DNA of 64,000 nt from Adiantum capillus-veneris (Eukaryota; Streptophyta; Polypodiopsida; Polypodiales; Pteridaceae). Location of the stretch: contig CM043958.1 in NCBI GenBank assembly GCA_014529385.2, forward strand, positions 83,013,525-83,077,524, given 5' to 3'. Positions within the stretch are counted from its first letter, which is position 1. Each line of letters begins with the position of its first letter. Position numbers and translations under genes: made by a program. This document shows, piece by piece, positions 21,539 to 31,859 of this stretch. The notes beneath the pieces were generated by a model. It saw only the letters and a program-made list of their open reading frames with translations. It was not told where the DNA came from and did not search any database.

Positions 21539-24500
21539 ATGGCTGACAACAACAACACAGATGTGTTCAAGATGTTTGCTGCTGAGGACAGGTTGGATGG
21601 GGACAACTACCCTATGTGGGCTTATATGATGCAACACGTTCTTGTGTCAAAAGGTGTCTGGAACATTGTGCAGGGCATTGATGTACGTCCTGGTTCTGAA
21701 GATGTAGGCGATATTGAGGATGTTGCAGGTCTTGCTGCAAGGATTGCAGCTGTTAGAGTTGTTTTGCCTACAGCAGAACAAGCTCGTTGGGATGTTAAGG
21801 ATGCGCAGGCTCATGCATTGATTGCGTTGTCTGTGAAGCGCACCATTATTCCTCACATCCGTTCAGCAAAATCTGCAAAAAGCTTGGGATATTCTAGCAG
21901 GTCTTTATGCAAGCCGCAATGAGGCTAAAATTGCTTTGCTGCGTAAAGAGCTAGAGTCGAAGATTATGCATGAGGAAGATGATATGGACACTTTCCTTGC
22001 TAGTGTCAAGGATATCAATGAGCAACTCATTTCTGCAGGTGAAGTCATTTCTGACAGTTCCCTTGTGCAGACTGTTCTTGATGCCTTACCAGATTCCTAC
22101 CAGACTTTTGCTAGTACTTGGAGACTGATGACCCAAGGAAATCCTGAAGTTGTCAAGTTTGATGCATTATGCACATTGCTGTTGCAAGAGTCACTTTCTA
22201 GAAAAAACAGGACTAGGCAGCGTGCAGTTGAACAGGCTTTTATTGCTTCTCAAAGAAAGGGTGGTAACAGTAATGCAGCCACTTCTTATGGTTCTGCTGC
22301 GAGTGGCAAAAATTCTATTCCTAATGCTTCTGCTGGCAGCACTTCGTCTGGCAATTCTGGTGATAAGGGCAAAAAGAAGATGCGTTGCCATTATTGTAAA
22401 GCCAATGATCACTTGATCAAGTCGTGTCCTAAGTTGAAGGCCAAAGAGGCTAAGAAGAAAGAGGGTGGTTCCACTGCAAATGCTGGTTCCACTACAAATG
22501 CAGCCATTGTTGAGTCTTCTGTGAAAGGAGATTGTGATGCTGATGTTGATGCAGAATGGGCTTTTAGCGCAGAGTGCACTTACAATCCTGCTGTCCATGA
22601 TGCATGCTTGTCAGTTGCTGCAGATTCACATGTGTGGTATTTCGACAGTGGTGCTACAAAGCACATTACCTCACATCGTGAATTGTTTACCTCTCTCGAG
22701 TCTGTCCCTCATGGGAATTCAGTCACTTGTGCCAACAACGCCTCTTATCCAGTTCAGGGAGTTGGAAAGATTGTGCTCACTGCTGCTAATGGCAGTTCCT
22801 TCACACTTGTTGATGCACTTTATGTACCTGGGATCAAGAAGAATCTCTTGTTTGTATTCGCACTTGCTAGACTTGGACTTGTAGTCAAATTTGTGGATGA
22901 CAGATGTACAGTTCATGATCTCAGTTTTGGTGATGAAATTGTTGCATCTGGGCTTTTGTGCCGTGGGCTGTATAAGCTCACTTTGTATGACAAGTGTGGA
23001 CAAAATTTTGCAAATGCTGTTGCAGATTCAAGGGCTATTTCAGATGCAAAACTTTGGCATGCACGTTTTGGTCATCTGAATTTTGCCAGTTTGCTGCGTT
23101 TGCAGAAATCTGATATGGTTGCTTCTTTGCCGCCTCTTGAAGCACCTATCAAACATGTTTGTGAAGGCTGTATTCTGGGTAAAATGCAGCGTTCTAAGTT
23201 TCCAAAGGATGGTTCAGTTAGGGCCACATGCAGGTTGCAGCTTGTGCATAGTGACGTTTGTGGGCCCATGCAAACTCCGTCCTTGGGCAATTACCTGTAC
23301 TTCGTGACTTTCATTGATGATTACTCCAGGCATGCGTGGGTATTTCCGCTTAAAGCGAAGTCCGAAGTTTTTATGTGCTTCAAACAATTTTTGGCTATGG
23401 CTGAAAATGTCTCAAAATGTACTATGGGCACCCTCCGTTCCGATCGAGGGGGAGAGTATATGTCTCATGAATTTAATGCATTTCTGGCTAGTCGTGGGAT
23501 AAAACACCAATGTACAGTGCCTTATACACCTCAGCAAAATGGTGTTGCTGAGAGGAAAAACAGGTCACTAACGGAAATGGCACGATGTATGGTCAAAAGT
23601 CAAGCTTTGCCGCATTCTTTTTGGCTTGAGGCCATCATGTGTGCCACTTATGTACTTAACAGGTGTCCTACGAAAGCTTTGCAGTCTATTACTCCATATG
23701 AAGCATGGCATGATAGAAAACCTTCTATTGAGCACATGCGTGTTTTTGGCTGTTTGGCATATGCTTTGGTGCCACAAGTGCAGCGCAAAAAATTGGATGA
23801 TAAGGCTGTCAAATGTATTTTTGTTGGTTATAGTGCTGAAAGCAAAGGTTACAGGTTGTATCATCCGCAAACAAAACGTATTTTGGTTTCACGGGATGTA
23901 GTGTTTGTGGAAGATTCTGTTCAACCCTTGCTGTCATGTACTAGAGACAGTAATGTAAGCTCACAGGACATTTATGACACTTTGTTGCCTCTTTTCAGTG
24001 GTGGAAATACGAATGTAAGTTCCAATGAGGCAAATGTACAGCCTATGGGGGTTTCTGAAAATGTTTTAGAACAGCCTATTACTGATGCAGATGTACATGA
24101 TGTACTTGATGAGGAAAGGGCTGAAAATGAGCACGCTAGAGGTATGCCAAAATGGCTGGTGCACACTTTGCGTGACAGTAAATTGGATGCACCTTTATCT
24201 AGTCGTACTCGTTCAGGCTCTCGCCATGCATCTTATGCATCAGATTGTTATGCTTTGGCTGTGTCTAGTTTACATGATGTTGAGGAGCCTCTGTCTTTTG
24301 ATGAAGCACAGAATTCAGAAAATTGGATTGCTGCCATGAAATCAGAATATGATGCACTTATAGAGAATGACACATGGACTTTATGTGATTTGCCTCCTGG
24401 CAAAAAGGCCATTGGTACGAAGTGGGTTTACAAGTTGAAACGCAAGCCGGATGGTGAGATCGATCGCCATAAGGCTCGACTTGTTGCAAAGGGTTATGCA

Positions 24501-25823
24501 CAACAAAAAGGCATAGATTATGAAGAGACTTTTGCTCCCACTTGTCGTATGACTACTGTGCGTTTTCTATGTGCATTGGCAGCTCATTTTGGTTGGGATG
24601 TACATCAATCAGACATTGTTACTACTTTCTTGAATGGTGACATATTTGAGGAAGTTTATGTAACGCAGCCTCGCGGTTTTGTCATAAAAGGACAAGAGGA
24701 CAAAGTGTGCAAATGTAAGAAGGCTTTGTATGGGTTGAAGCAATCTCCTCGTGCTTGGTATGAGAAAGCTGACACTCATTTGGTTAAACGAGGCTTTCGT
24801 AACAGTCCAACAGAAAGCACATTGTATGTAAAGCGTGAGGATGATGTATTTCTCATTGTGGTTCTTTATGTTGATGATTTGCTGATCACTGGACCAAATG
24901 AGAGACATATTGCTGAATTTAAGGCTGATTTGAATGCTACTTTCAAGATGAAAGATTTGGGGCTGTTGCATCATTACTTGGGTATACAGTTTAAGCAGTG
25001 TGATGGTGGTATTGCCTTGTGTCAGAAAGGTTACATAGAGACATTGCTATGTAAGTTTGGACTTGAGGATTGCAAACCTATTGCCACTCCCATGGAAACA
25101 GGTTTGAAGTTGAGTCTACATGATGCTGGCGATCCTGCTGATGTCACTCTTTACCAAACTGCTGTTGGCTGCCTCATTTATGTATGCAACACGAGGCCAG
25201 ATATTCAGTTTGCAGTCTCGCAGGTCAGCAGATTTATGCATAGCCCAGGGTCTAAGCATTGGCAGGCTGTCAAGAGGATTTTCCGCTACCTTAGTGGCAC
25301 TTTACATCTTGGCTTGTTTTATCCCAAGGGGGGATCATTGCCGCCAGACTTACATGCTTTTTCGGACTCAGATTGGGCTGGTTGTTTTGACACGCGAGTG
25401 TCCACAAGTGGTTTTTGTTTCATGCTTGGCAGTTCATGTATATCATGGTTGAGCAAGAAGCAACCTACTGTGGCCACTTCGAGTTGTGAGGCTGAGTACA
25501 GGGCAGTCTTCACAGCTACGGTTGAGTGTGTATGGCTCAGACGCCTTATGGTTGACTTGGGTGTTGGACAGGACACTGCCAACACTATCTACACTGACAG
25601 TCAGAGCGCATTGGCAGTTGCGAGGAACCCAGTTTTTCATGCTCGCACAAAGCACATTGAGGTGCATTACCACTATGTCAGGGAGAGGCTCTCAGCAGGA
25701 GAGATCAGCTTGGCTTATGTGCCAACACAGGACAACCTTGCAGATCTTTTCACAAAGGCATTGTCTCGTGAGAAGCTTGAAGCTTTCCGCAAAGCTTTGG
25801 GCTTACTCCCCTTTGTGGACTGA
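21539..25823 (+). CDS. Copia-2 gag-pol polyprotein with one frameshift
   Basis: Starts at ATG 21539 (M-A-D-N-N-N-T-D-V-F). Gag opens with L-D-G-D-N-Y-P-M-W. At the A5 run 21877-21881 the frame shifts; the gag frame continues as W-D-I-L-A-G-L-Y-A-S-R in the other phase and stays open to 25823. Domains after the shift: zinc knuckle C-H-Y-C-K-A-N-D-H-L-I-K-S-C (about 22386), protease F-D-S-G-A-T-K-H-I (22641), integrase H-H-C-C and D-D-E (about 23050-23700: H-S-D-V-C-G-P-M, R-S-D-R-G-G-E-Y, Q-N-G-V-A-E-R), RT with Y-V-D-D-L-L (about 24868), RNase H with F-S-D-S-D-W-A-G and K-H-I-E-V-H-Y-H-Y. The polyprotein would make capsid, protease, integrase and RT. One extra A is the simplest cause of the shift; a sequencing error in the homopolymer is an alternative. 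Confidence 0.96.
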
Positions 25824-25888
25824 TCCTGTCCTCAGGGCATGGCACTTCCCTTTACTCATGTGCCAGCTCTCGTTCACCGCATCACTCC

Positions 25889-25896
25889 AGGGGGGA
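25889..25896 (+). promoter_or_regulatory. Copia-2 polypurine tract
   Basis: AGGGGGGA two bases before the 3' LTR; primes plus-strand synthesis. Confidence 0.85.
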
Positions 25897-25898
25897 TT

Positions 25899-26126
25899 TG
25901 TTACCATATACATGTGGTAGTGATGTGTGTGAACACACTAGGACCGCCGGGGCATTTTTTCCCTCTTTAGGAAGTTTTTTTCCCCCGTGCATTGTATATA
26001 CGCCCATCACTCTAGGGCTATCTATCTTTCCATTGCACACTAAGGAATACACTCTCTATTGTGTGCCTTGAGCTTCCTTCGTCTTCTCCAAGCTGTGTGT
26101 GTTTCTCTGCAACCCTAATTCCAACA
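25899..26126 (+). repeat. Copia-2 3' LTR
   Basis: 228 bp, one difference from the 5' LTR. It is followed by the duplication GTCAT and then 14 bp of original PPR-relic sequence before Gypsy-1. Confidence 0.96.
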
Positions 26127-26145
26127 GTCATTTCAACTAATGCGG

Positions 26146-26444
26146 TGTTAACCCTCACGGCACACGGACACCCTATGATCTATAAACGTTGTATTGTTTA
26201 GAGTCAGGTACCGGGCTTGTCGGACCAATAGGAACAGGGTAAGGGTGATCGCCAATGACAGGCGCACTCTAACTGGAATATTCAAGGAGTTAGTTGGCTA
26301 AGTATGGGCGCCCAAGTGTGAATGGGGAGAGCTCATATAAAAGCCACTAAACCTAATTTTTACTCATTCTCTCATTGTGCAATAGAAGCCGCTCTTGCTC
26401 CATCTCCACCTTCTCCTTCACCATCTCCTTGTGTGTGTGTGTAT

Positions 26445-26522
<78 letters not shown>

Positions 26523-26756
26523 GTGTGTGAGAGTGTGTGTGTGATCGAGCGTTGCAGCGGCACGACGGCGGCGAGGCGGTTGAGCGCAGCGTAGCGGCGT
26601 CTCCCTCTTCTTCGCGGCGCGGGAATCCTTCATTCGCACCTACGCAGGAAGGTGAGTGACACACCATTCTTCCTTGTGAGCTTGTCTGTTGTATGACTGT
26701 GTGCTAGGAGCCTTTGTGGCTCGCACACGGCACGTAGCAAGTCCCTAGCCGTGACA
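26146..26756 (+). repeat. Gypsy-1 5' LTR
   Basis: 611 bp, TGTTAACCCTCA to CGTGACA. TATA box CATATAAAAG at about 26334-26343, followed 70-200 bp later by a long GT then GA microsatellite (about 26430-26545) that differs in length from the 3' LTR. Confidence 0.95.
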
Positions 26757-26760
26757 TTTT

Positions 26761-26778
26761 TGGAGCCGTTGTCGGGGA
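26761..26778 (+). promoter_or_regulatory. Gypsy-1 primer-binding site (tRNA-Asp type)
   Basis: TGGAGCCGTTGTCGGGGA, four bases after the LTR. It matches the PBS complementary to plant tRNA-Asp (known in Athila/Tat elements) with about two differences. Confidence 0.8.
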
Positions 26779-27203
26779 GCTGCTGCGCGTGAAGCTCCAA
26801 TGGCGACCTGTAAATTGTATTGAAGCTATTTTTTATGTAGGAAAGGCGCGGCTTAAGTTTGATTATTGTTGTTATGCAAAAACAGTAGAGAAAGACACAA
26901 TGTTGTTGACTGTATTCAAGTTTTCTGTGTTCTGTTAAGCTCTGTTTTGCTAGTTCTATTAACCTCAGATTTCAGCTTACACAGTTAGCATTTCTTGCGT
27001 TTCTGCATTTTCTGGTTTGCACTGCACAGTTCTTTCAAGTTTCAATTTTTTGTGTTTTCTGGTTTGTGCACAGTTAGGTGCACAGTTAGTTAATTAAGTA
27101 GGTTAGTAATTAGGTGAACCACTGATTAGCAGGTTAGTAGGTAGGTGAGACAGTAAATAGTTAGGTGAGGTCAACGCGCACCAAAACGCGTACCAAATAA
27201 TAT

Positions 27204-27254
<51 letters not shown>

Positions 27255-27736
27255 CGAAAAATAAAAACGTGAGTGAGGGGGAGGTTATAAAAACGGACGG
27301 GTTGGTTTGTATAAAAGTGAGATCGGGATCATTTGACCCAATCCCAATCCCAAGCCCAGGCTCTGTCTCTGTCTTATGATATAGGGTAGTCTCACTCCTA
27401 TATATATAGGCTAGACTCACAAGGAGGGAGTGAGGAATGTGGGATAAGTCCTACACTCTCCTCTCCTTCATTGCACACTAGGACTTGCTATTTGGAGCCT
27501 AGTTCCCCAGCTAGGAAAAGACTGTTTCGGGCTTTTCTGGAGCAAAATAGAACCAAACGGTGGGCTGTAAATCACAGCGCGTCCCTCCTAGCGATACGCT
27601 CGTTTCGAGCTATCACACGGCCCATTCCACGACACGCTCTAAAAAATCTAGCAAAAAAACAAACAAAAAACACGCAAAAAACTAGTCACAAGGCCTCCTA
27701 GAGCAGCTTTTTGACACCTTAGGGTATCAAAAGCAC
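26779..27736 (+). other. Gypsy-1 5' leader with (TA)n repeat
   Basis: Noncoding leader of about 960 bp between PBS and gag. It has a TTAGGT-like word repeated about 27095-27170 and a (TA)n run at 27205-27251. Small ORFs show no domain. Confidence 0.7.
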
Positions 27737-28387
27737 ATGCACTTACGCTCTGGGCGGGTGCTAGAACATGAGCATATTGAGGGTGCCTCTGTTCATACGG
27801 ACACCCATTACCCATCCACGATAGGCTCTAGACCCTCAGCGGGGACACAAGGTAGCACCACCCAAGACCCTAAAATAGCCGCTAGTGATTCCTCCTCCAA
27901 CTCAGAAATCATGGAAGCATACCCTACCCAAAACACTGAGAGAGAAGGCCATGCACCTCCCGAAGCTCCACAGCCTAGTACTAGTATGTTTAGCCGTTTC
28001 ATGGAAACATTAGGTAGAGCTACTCGCTCGGAACGTGATGCAAATGAAGCACACGAAGGGGGTGGGGAAGTGGACTCTCCTTTCACATCGCATGTGGACC
28101 CCACACCCCCAAAGAGTGTCCATGTGGATATCCTGCCAACTTCTTACCAAGAAGGCCCTGTTGAGCTGCCTCCTTCAGAAGTTCCCTCTAGAGTACCGTT
28201 GGTGACAAGTAAAACCACGGGGAGCAACATTGCTTCTACCTCACAAGAAACCGTTAACACGTCGACTCTAGAAGGATTGTTCATTAATGATCATTGGACA
28301 TACGACCTCCACACAGGTGTTGACGGATCTACACTCTGGCCACGCCTACCATGTAGGATAGATAGAGATTGTACGATCCACCTCTAG
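27737..28387 (+). CDS. Gypsy-1 gag, N-terminal segment
   Basis: 216 residues from ATG 27737, opening M-H-L-R-S-G-R-V-L, a start seen in many plant Gypsy gags. It is Pro/Ser/Thr-rich and probably disordered, with no catalytic domain. It runs out of frame just before the next segment (28416), so a small indel in 28340-28416 has separated the head of gag from its capsid. Confidence 0.8.
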   Translation: MHLRSGRVLEHEHIEGASVHTDTHYPSTIGSRPSAGTQGSTTQDPKIAASDSSSNSEIMEAYPTQNTEREGHAPPEAPQPSTSMFSRFMETLGRATRSERDANEAHEGGGEVDSPFTSHVDPTPPKSVHVDILPTSYQEGPVELPPSEVPSRVPLVTSKTTGSNIASTSQETVNTSTLEGLFINDHWTYDLHTGVDGSTLWPRLPCRIDRDCTIHL

Positions 28388-28415
28388 TGCCACGAGCATC
28401 GAAGATCAACAGAAA

Positions 28416-30383
28416 ATGATCTGTAATGTTATCCATGGCATCATTCAATCAGAAAGGCAAAACCGAGGGGTAAATATACTCTCAACTGGCCCCATGAGAT
28501 TTCTGGATACGAGCAAGGCTCAACAGCCTACTCTATCACAAATGGAGACTCCTCTAATGAATCCCATGGACCCATCTTACGTCATTTCACCTGGGGTCTC
28601 TATGCAATCTGAGCCTCCGAGCGACAACTTTAGCTTCCCTAACTTGGCCCAACCCTCTATTAAGGAAAACACAGTGCTCACTCCAGGGATAGACCTAACA
28701 GAGAATGTACCGATGACATCTACGGTTAGCGCAGTGCCACTACCTAGTGTCGTAGTACCTAATATGGGGCCTCGACCGTATGTGCCTCTAGCCCCTTATG
28801 CACACATGGCCCCCACACCTCCAATTGTACCACTTGTTTATGCTCCTCGAGTGCCGCTCCCTAGCCCTTATCCGAGTGGACCTATGCCCGGTTATGTTCC
28901 ATATCCTGCATCATCCACACATATGCCAAGACCGGTACCCGTCCCTCTCCCACATATGATTCCAAGAGTACCTCCACCGGCCCTGCCTCCTCACATAGGT
29001 GACTTGGCAGCGTTTGCTCAAACCATAGGTCAATCTATCGCGGAAAATATGCGTCATGCATCTGATAGAGAGCCTAGAAGTAAGGCAGTACAAATTGCCA
29101 AACTCACGCAAAAATTCAATGGGGACGAAGATGCTAGAAAACACATTGAAGTGTTTGAACAAGTATGTGATTCCTTAGGGGAACGCAACGAACTACATAA
29201 GTGCAATGCCTTAAGCTTGACATTAAGTGGGAAGGCTGGAGATTGGTATAGAACCCTAAGGGTGGACGAGAAAACAATCTACCCTACCCTTCGAAGGTTG
29301 TTTCTAAAGGAGTACATACGAGAAGGTGTGCTTTGGGGTGTAGCATCTCAGCTACAGAAGGCCGAACGTAAGGAAGGAGAGTCATTAAGGGACTTCATTA
29401 GTCGTCTAAAGCACTTAAACTCTCGCTGCCCTGTAAATGAGCGCTTCAACAATAACCAACTGCTTGATCGATTCATTCGAGGGATGAGGAATGAAGGAAT
29501 CTATAATGGACTAGTGATTAGAGGTATCACAACCTGGGAAGATGTCACTGCCAATGCAATCCAATTAGAGGACAACTTGATGATAGCAGGCATGAGGGTG
29601 TCTACTGACACGAGATCCACTAGCTCACAAGCCATTGAGTATGAACCCATGACTGCAAAGCCCATTGCCAATGAGCCAAAGGTATTTGAGACATTCTTGA
29701 CAGACCTCACCAAGGCAATCCAAGAGTCTCTTAAGGATAATCGACCCCCTCAAAATAGTCACATGTATCCAAGAAGGGAGCAACAATGGTGTTCCATTTG
29801 CTTAGGTCCACATAGCACTAGTGAGTGCCCTACGTTTAGAGTAAAATTTAATGGAACTTGCAACGCATGTGGTAGGTATGGTCACCAAGCTAAGGATTGT
29901 TTAATGATCAAACGTATGATGGCAAATAGACCACCTGTAGCCTCGACGGATGCGCCTCGAGCTCCTGTATTGATGCCTGCTCCACCTGTTGAGCAACTAC
30001 CGCAACACATGGTCCCTAGATCTCAAAATGTTGTACAAGCTACACCGCTACCACCTCCTGTGCTAGGACCGCAGCCCCCGCATCCAAGAGTTGCCCCTAT
30101 GAATCAAGTGGGTTGCGAGCCATCTAATGCTTATGTAGATGGCTGTGAGGAGGAAATAGACACTTGTATTGCCTACGGACTTGATACATTAGAAGAGTGT
30201 CCTATATACTACATGGAAGATTGTTGGGGGCAAGTCAAGCCGGTTTATCAAGCTGCTGCTCTCGCATCCAGAGGTCAAAATATCAACACCCAGGCTAGGA
30301 GGCCACCTCTTCAATGCTATGAGTGTGGTGGACCACATCGGGCAGCGGAGTGCCCTATTAGGCTGCAAAAGAATGCTGCATAG
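28416..30383 (+). CDS. Gypsy-1 gag capsid and zinc knuckles
   Basis: A 655-residue frame. It starts with a long Pro-rich linker (residues about 60-205). A retrotransposon gag capsid domain follows (residues about 225-390: K-F-N-G-D-E-D-A, G-K-A-G-D-W-Y-R-T-L, L-F-L-K-E-Y, S-L-R-D-F-I-S-R-L). Then come three zinc knuckles: C-S-I-C-L-G-P-H-S-T-S-E-C, C-N-A-C-G-R-Y-G-H-Q-A-K-D-C and C-Y-E-C-G-G-P-H-R-A-A-E-C. A TAG at 30381-30383 ends it, but the same frame continues immediately with a fourth knuckle. The product packages RNA and forms the particle. Whether the TAG is a mutation or a read-through signal cannot be told here. Confidence 0.92.
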   Translation: MICNVIHGIIQSERQNRGVNILSTGPMRFLDTSKAQQPTLSQMETPLMNPMDPSYVISPGVSMQSEPPSDNFSFPNLAQPSIKENTVLTPGIDLTENVPMTSTVSAVPLPSVVVPNMGPRPYVPLAPYAHMAPTPPIVPLVYAPRVPLPSPYPSGPMPGYVPYPASSTHMPRPVPVPLPHMIPRVPPPALPPHIGDLAAFAQTIGQSIAENMRHASDREPRSKAVQIAKLTQKFNGDEDARKHIEVFEQVCDSLGERNELHKCNALSLTLSGKAGDWYRTLRVDEKTIYPTLRRLFLKEYIREGVLWGVASQLQKAERKEGESLRDFISRLKHLNSRCPVNERFNNNQLLDRFIRGMRNEGIYNGLVIRGITTWEDVTANAIQLEDNLMIAGMRVSTDTRSTSSQAIEYEPMTAKPIANEPKVFETFLTDLTKAIQESLKDNRPPQNSHMYPRREQQWCSICLGPHSTSECPTFRVKFNGTCNACGRYGHQAKDCLMIKRMMANRPPVASTDAPRAPVLMPAPPVEQLPQHMVPRSQNVVQATPLPPPVLGPQPPHPRVAPMNQVGCEPSNAYVDGCEEEIDTCIAYGLDTLEECPIYYMEDCWGQVKPVYQAAALASRGQNINTQARRPPLQCYECGGPHRAAECPIRLQKNAA

Positions 30384-31853
30384 ATGCAAATGAATCAAGG
30401 GAGCACGTCTGCAATGCCAATACTCACATGTAATCGTTGTGGCATAGATCACTTGATTGCCCAATGCCCCTATAACCCAAATGCGCCTAAAATCACACCC
30501 CTAAATTTGGTCGAAATTGCTAGTGTGACATCGCCAATACCACCCGTCGCACCCGCTTATGCGATTACACGGTCCATGCTTCAAGGGCCAGGCCATATCC
30601 TCGAAGAGAGAGATACCGCGTCAGTTATCCAAGCAAAGAAAAAGAAGACACGAAGGAAGAGGTCGCAGAATACGGGAAATTCAAAGCCAAGTTCCAAAAC
30701 AAACATAGGAACAGGAGATGACCCCGTGTATATGAATGACCTCGAGGATGATTCAGATTCAATCGAGACAATGGAGACTAGAACCAATACCACAAAGGGA
30801 AAGACCGAAAAAGAAAACCGTAACATGGAACCAAATGAAAACCGAATAAGAGAAAACCATAAAGAGCCTCTGAAAACACCACAAGTGTTTCCAAATCCAA
30901 TCCAAGACCCCCAAGATGAACCGCAGGGGCAAAAAGGGAAGAATCGTAAAATGAATATTGGGACGTACCCAAACCCAGTAGACGAGATTGAGCAGGTGAA
31001 ACATCTAAGAGGTTTAGTGGAGGAGACTCAAAGGAAACTAGAACCAGAACCCATGCATGTCAAAATTCATGACACAGTGTTTCCCATGCAAGTTCATCCA
31101 CCCCACATGAACCATAGACCGTTAGCCATACCTAGTATCATCCAAGAAGGGAGTGAGGATGGGACATCAAAAAGTGAGCATACACCTTTCTTGTTGGAAA
31201 GGATGTTTAACGAAGGAATACCTGATCCCATTGAGGAATATGAGATTCCATCCTCACCAGTTCCTAGTCAAGGACCTACACCCTGCAAAATGCCAATGAA
31301 TGTTGCCAAACTAGTGGACTTCATGTCTTCTGAGGTCCGAACCACGATCATAGCAAAGCTGTATGGAGATCCTAAGTTATTCTTTGCACTTCGAGCATTC
31401 CTTAACGGAGAGCTACAAACGGGATTACCGCAGTTTGCGCAAACAAATAGGCCTGACTCGATTATGATTGATGAGGAAAATCATGTGCAATCACTTGACT
31501 TAGATGGACAAGAGTCTGTGATCGAGGTACCCATTAACGAATTAGGGCAGTATTTTGAAGGCGACGAGTCTAATGCGACCCTACCCATCACTAGCAAGGG
31601 ATTAACTATAAAGGGAATTCTTGATGGTGGTGCGGGAGTTAGCATCGTTACAAAAGATTGTTGGGAATCCATGGGAAAACCTCGCCTCAGTGTTACTAAC
31701 ATTGTGGTAAAGATGGCAAATGGTACCATAGCCAAACCTATGGGGATGCTCAAGGATCTTAAGATCAAAGTTCTAGGACACAAGGTACGACATACGTTCA
31801 TTGTAATGGATTTCTCTAAACACCTTATGTCATATGAAATGATTTTAGGATGA
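30384..31853 (+). CDS. Gypsy-1 fourth zinc knuckle, linker and protease-like domain (D-G-G)
   Basis: 489 residues, in frame with gag across the TAG. It begins with a knuckle C-N-R-C-G-I-D-H-L-I-A-Q-C, then a long charged linker with T-R-R-K-R. The retropepsin-like domain occupies residues about 390-489: G-I-L-D-G-G-A-G-V-S-I-V with the putative catalytic Asp at residue 414 (31623-31625), K-M-A-N-G-T and L-G at the end. The catalytic triplet is D-G-G, shared with Gypsy-0, so it is not a private mutation of this copy. A TGA (31851-31853) stands where Trp or Cys is expected, and the frame continues at once in the next ORF. Whether D-G-G is active is uncertain. Confidence 0.88.
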   Translation: MQMNQGSTSAMPILTCNRCGIDHLIAQCPYNPNAPKITPLNLVEIASVTSPIPPVAPAYAITRSMLQGPGHILEERDTASVIQAKKKKTRRKRSQNTGNSKPSSKTNIGTGDDPVYMNDLEDDSDSIETMETRTNTTKGKTEKENRNMEPNENRIRENHKEPLKTPQVFPNPIQDPQDEPQGQKGKNRKMNIGTYPNPVDEIEQVKHLRGLVEETQRKLEPEPMHVKIHDTVFPMQVHPPHMNHRPLAIPSIIQEGSEDGTSKSEHTPFLLERMFNEGIPDPIEEYEIPSSPVPSQGPTPCKMPMNVAKLVDFMSSEVRTTIIAKLYGDPKLFFALRAFLNGELQTGLPQFAQTNRPDSIMIDEENHVQSLDLDGQESVIEVPINELGQYFEGDESNATLPITSKGLTIKGILDGGAGVSIVTKDCWESMGKPRLSVTNIVVKMANGTIAKPMGMLKDLKIKVLGHKVRHTFIVMDFSKHLMSYEMILG

Positions 31854-31859
31854 CCATTC

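Larger units (their letters stand above)
20949..26126 (+). mobile_element. Copia-2: complete, young Ty1/Copia retrotransposon
   Basis: 5178 bp with two 228-bp LTRs (20949-21176, 25899-26126) that differ by one base by eye, flanked by the duplication GTCAT (20944-20948, 26127-26131). Order: LTR, initiator-Met PBS (21179-21190), leader, gag-pol (21539-25823), PPT (25889-25896), LTR. The only visible lesion is one frameshift in gag at an A5 run (21877-21881). This is the youngest element in the window by LTR identity. It inserted into a PPR relic, 19 bp from the later position of Gypsy-1. Confidence 0.97.

Noticed and set aside
26322-26667. ORFs rich in His-Thr and Cys-Val
   Set aside because: GT/GA repeat inside the Gypsy-1 5' LTR; the same applies at 39329-39641.
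31851-31853. TGA as programmed recoding between protease and RT in Gypsy-1
   Set aside because: Gypsy-0 has a sense codon (TGT) at the aligned place, so TGA is more likely a point mutation of Trp or Cys.
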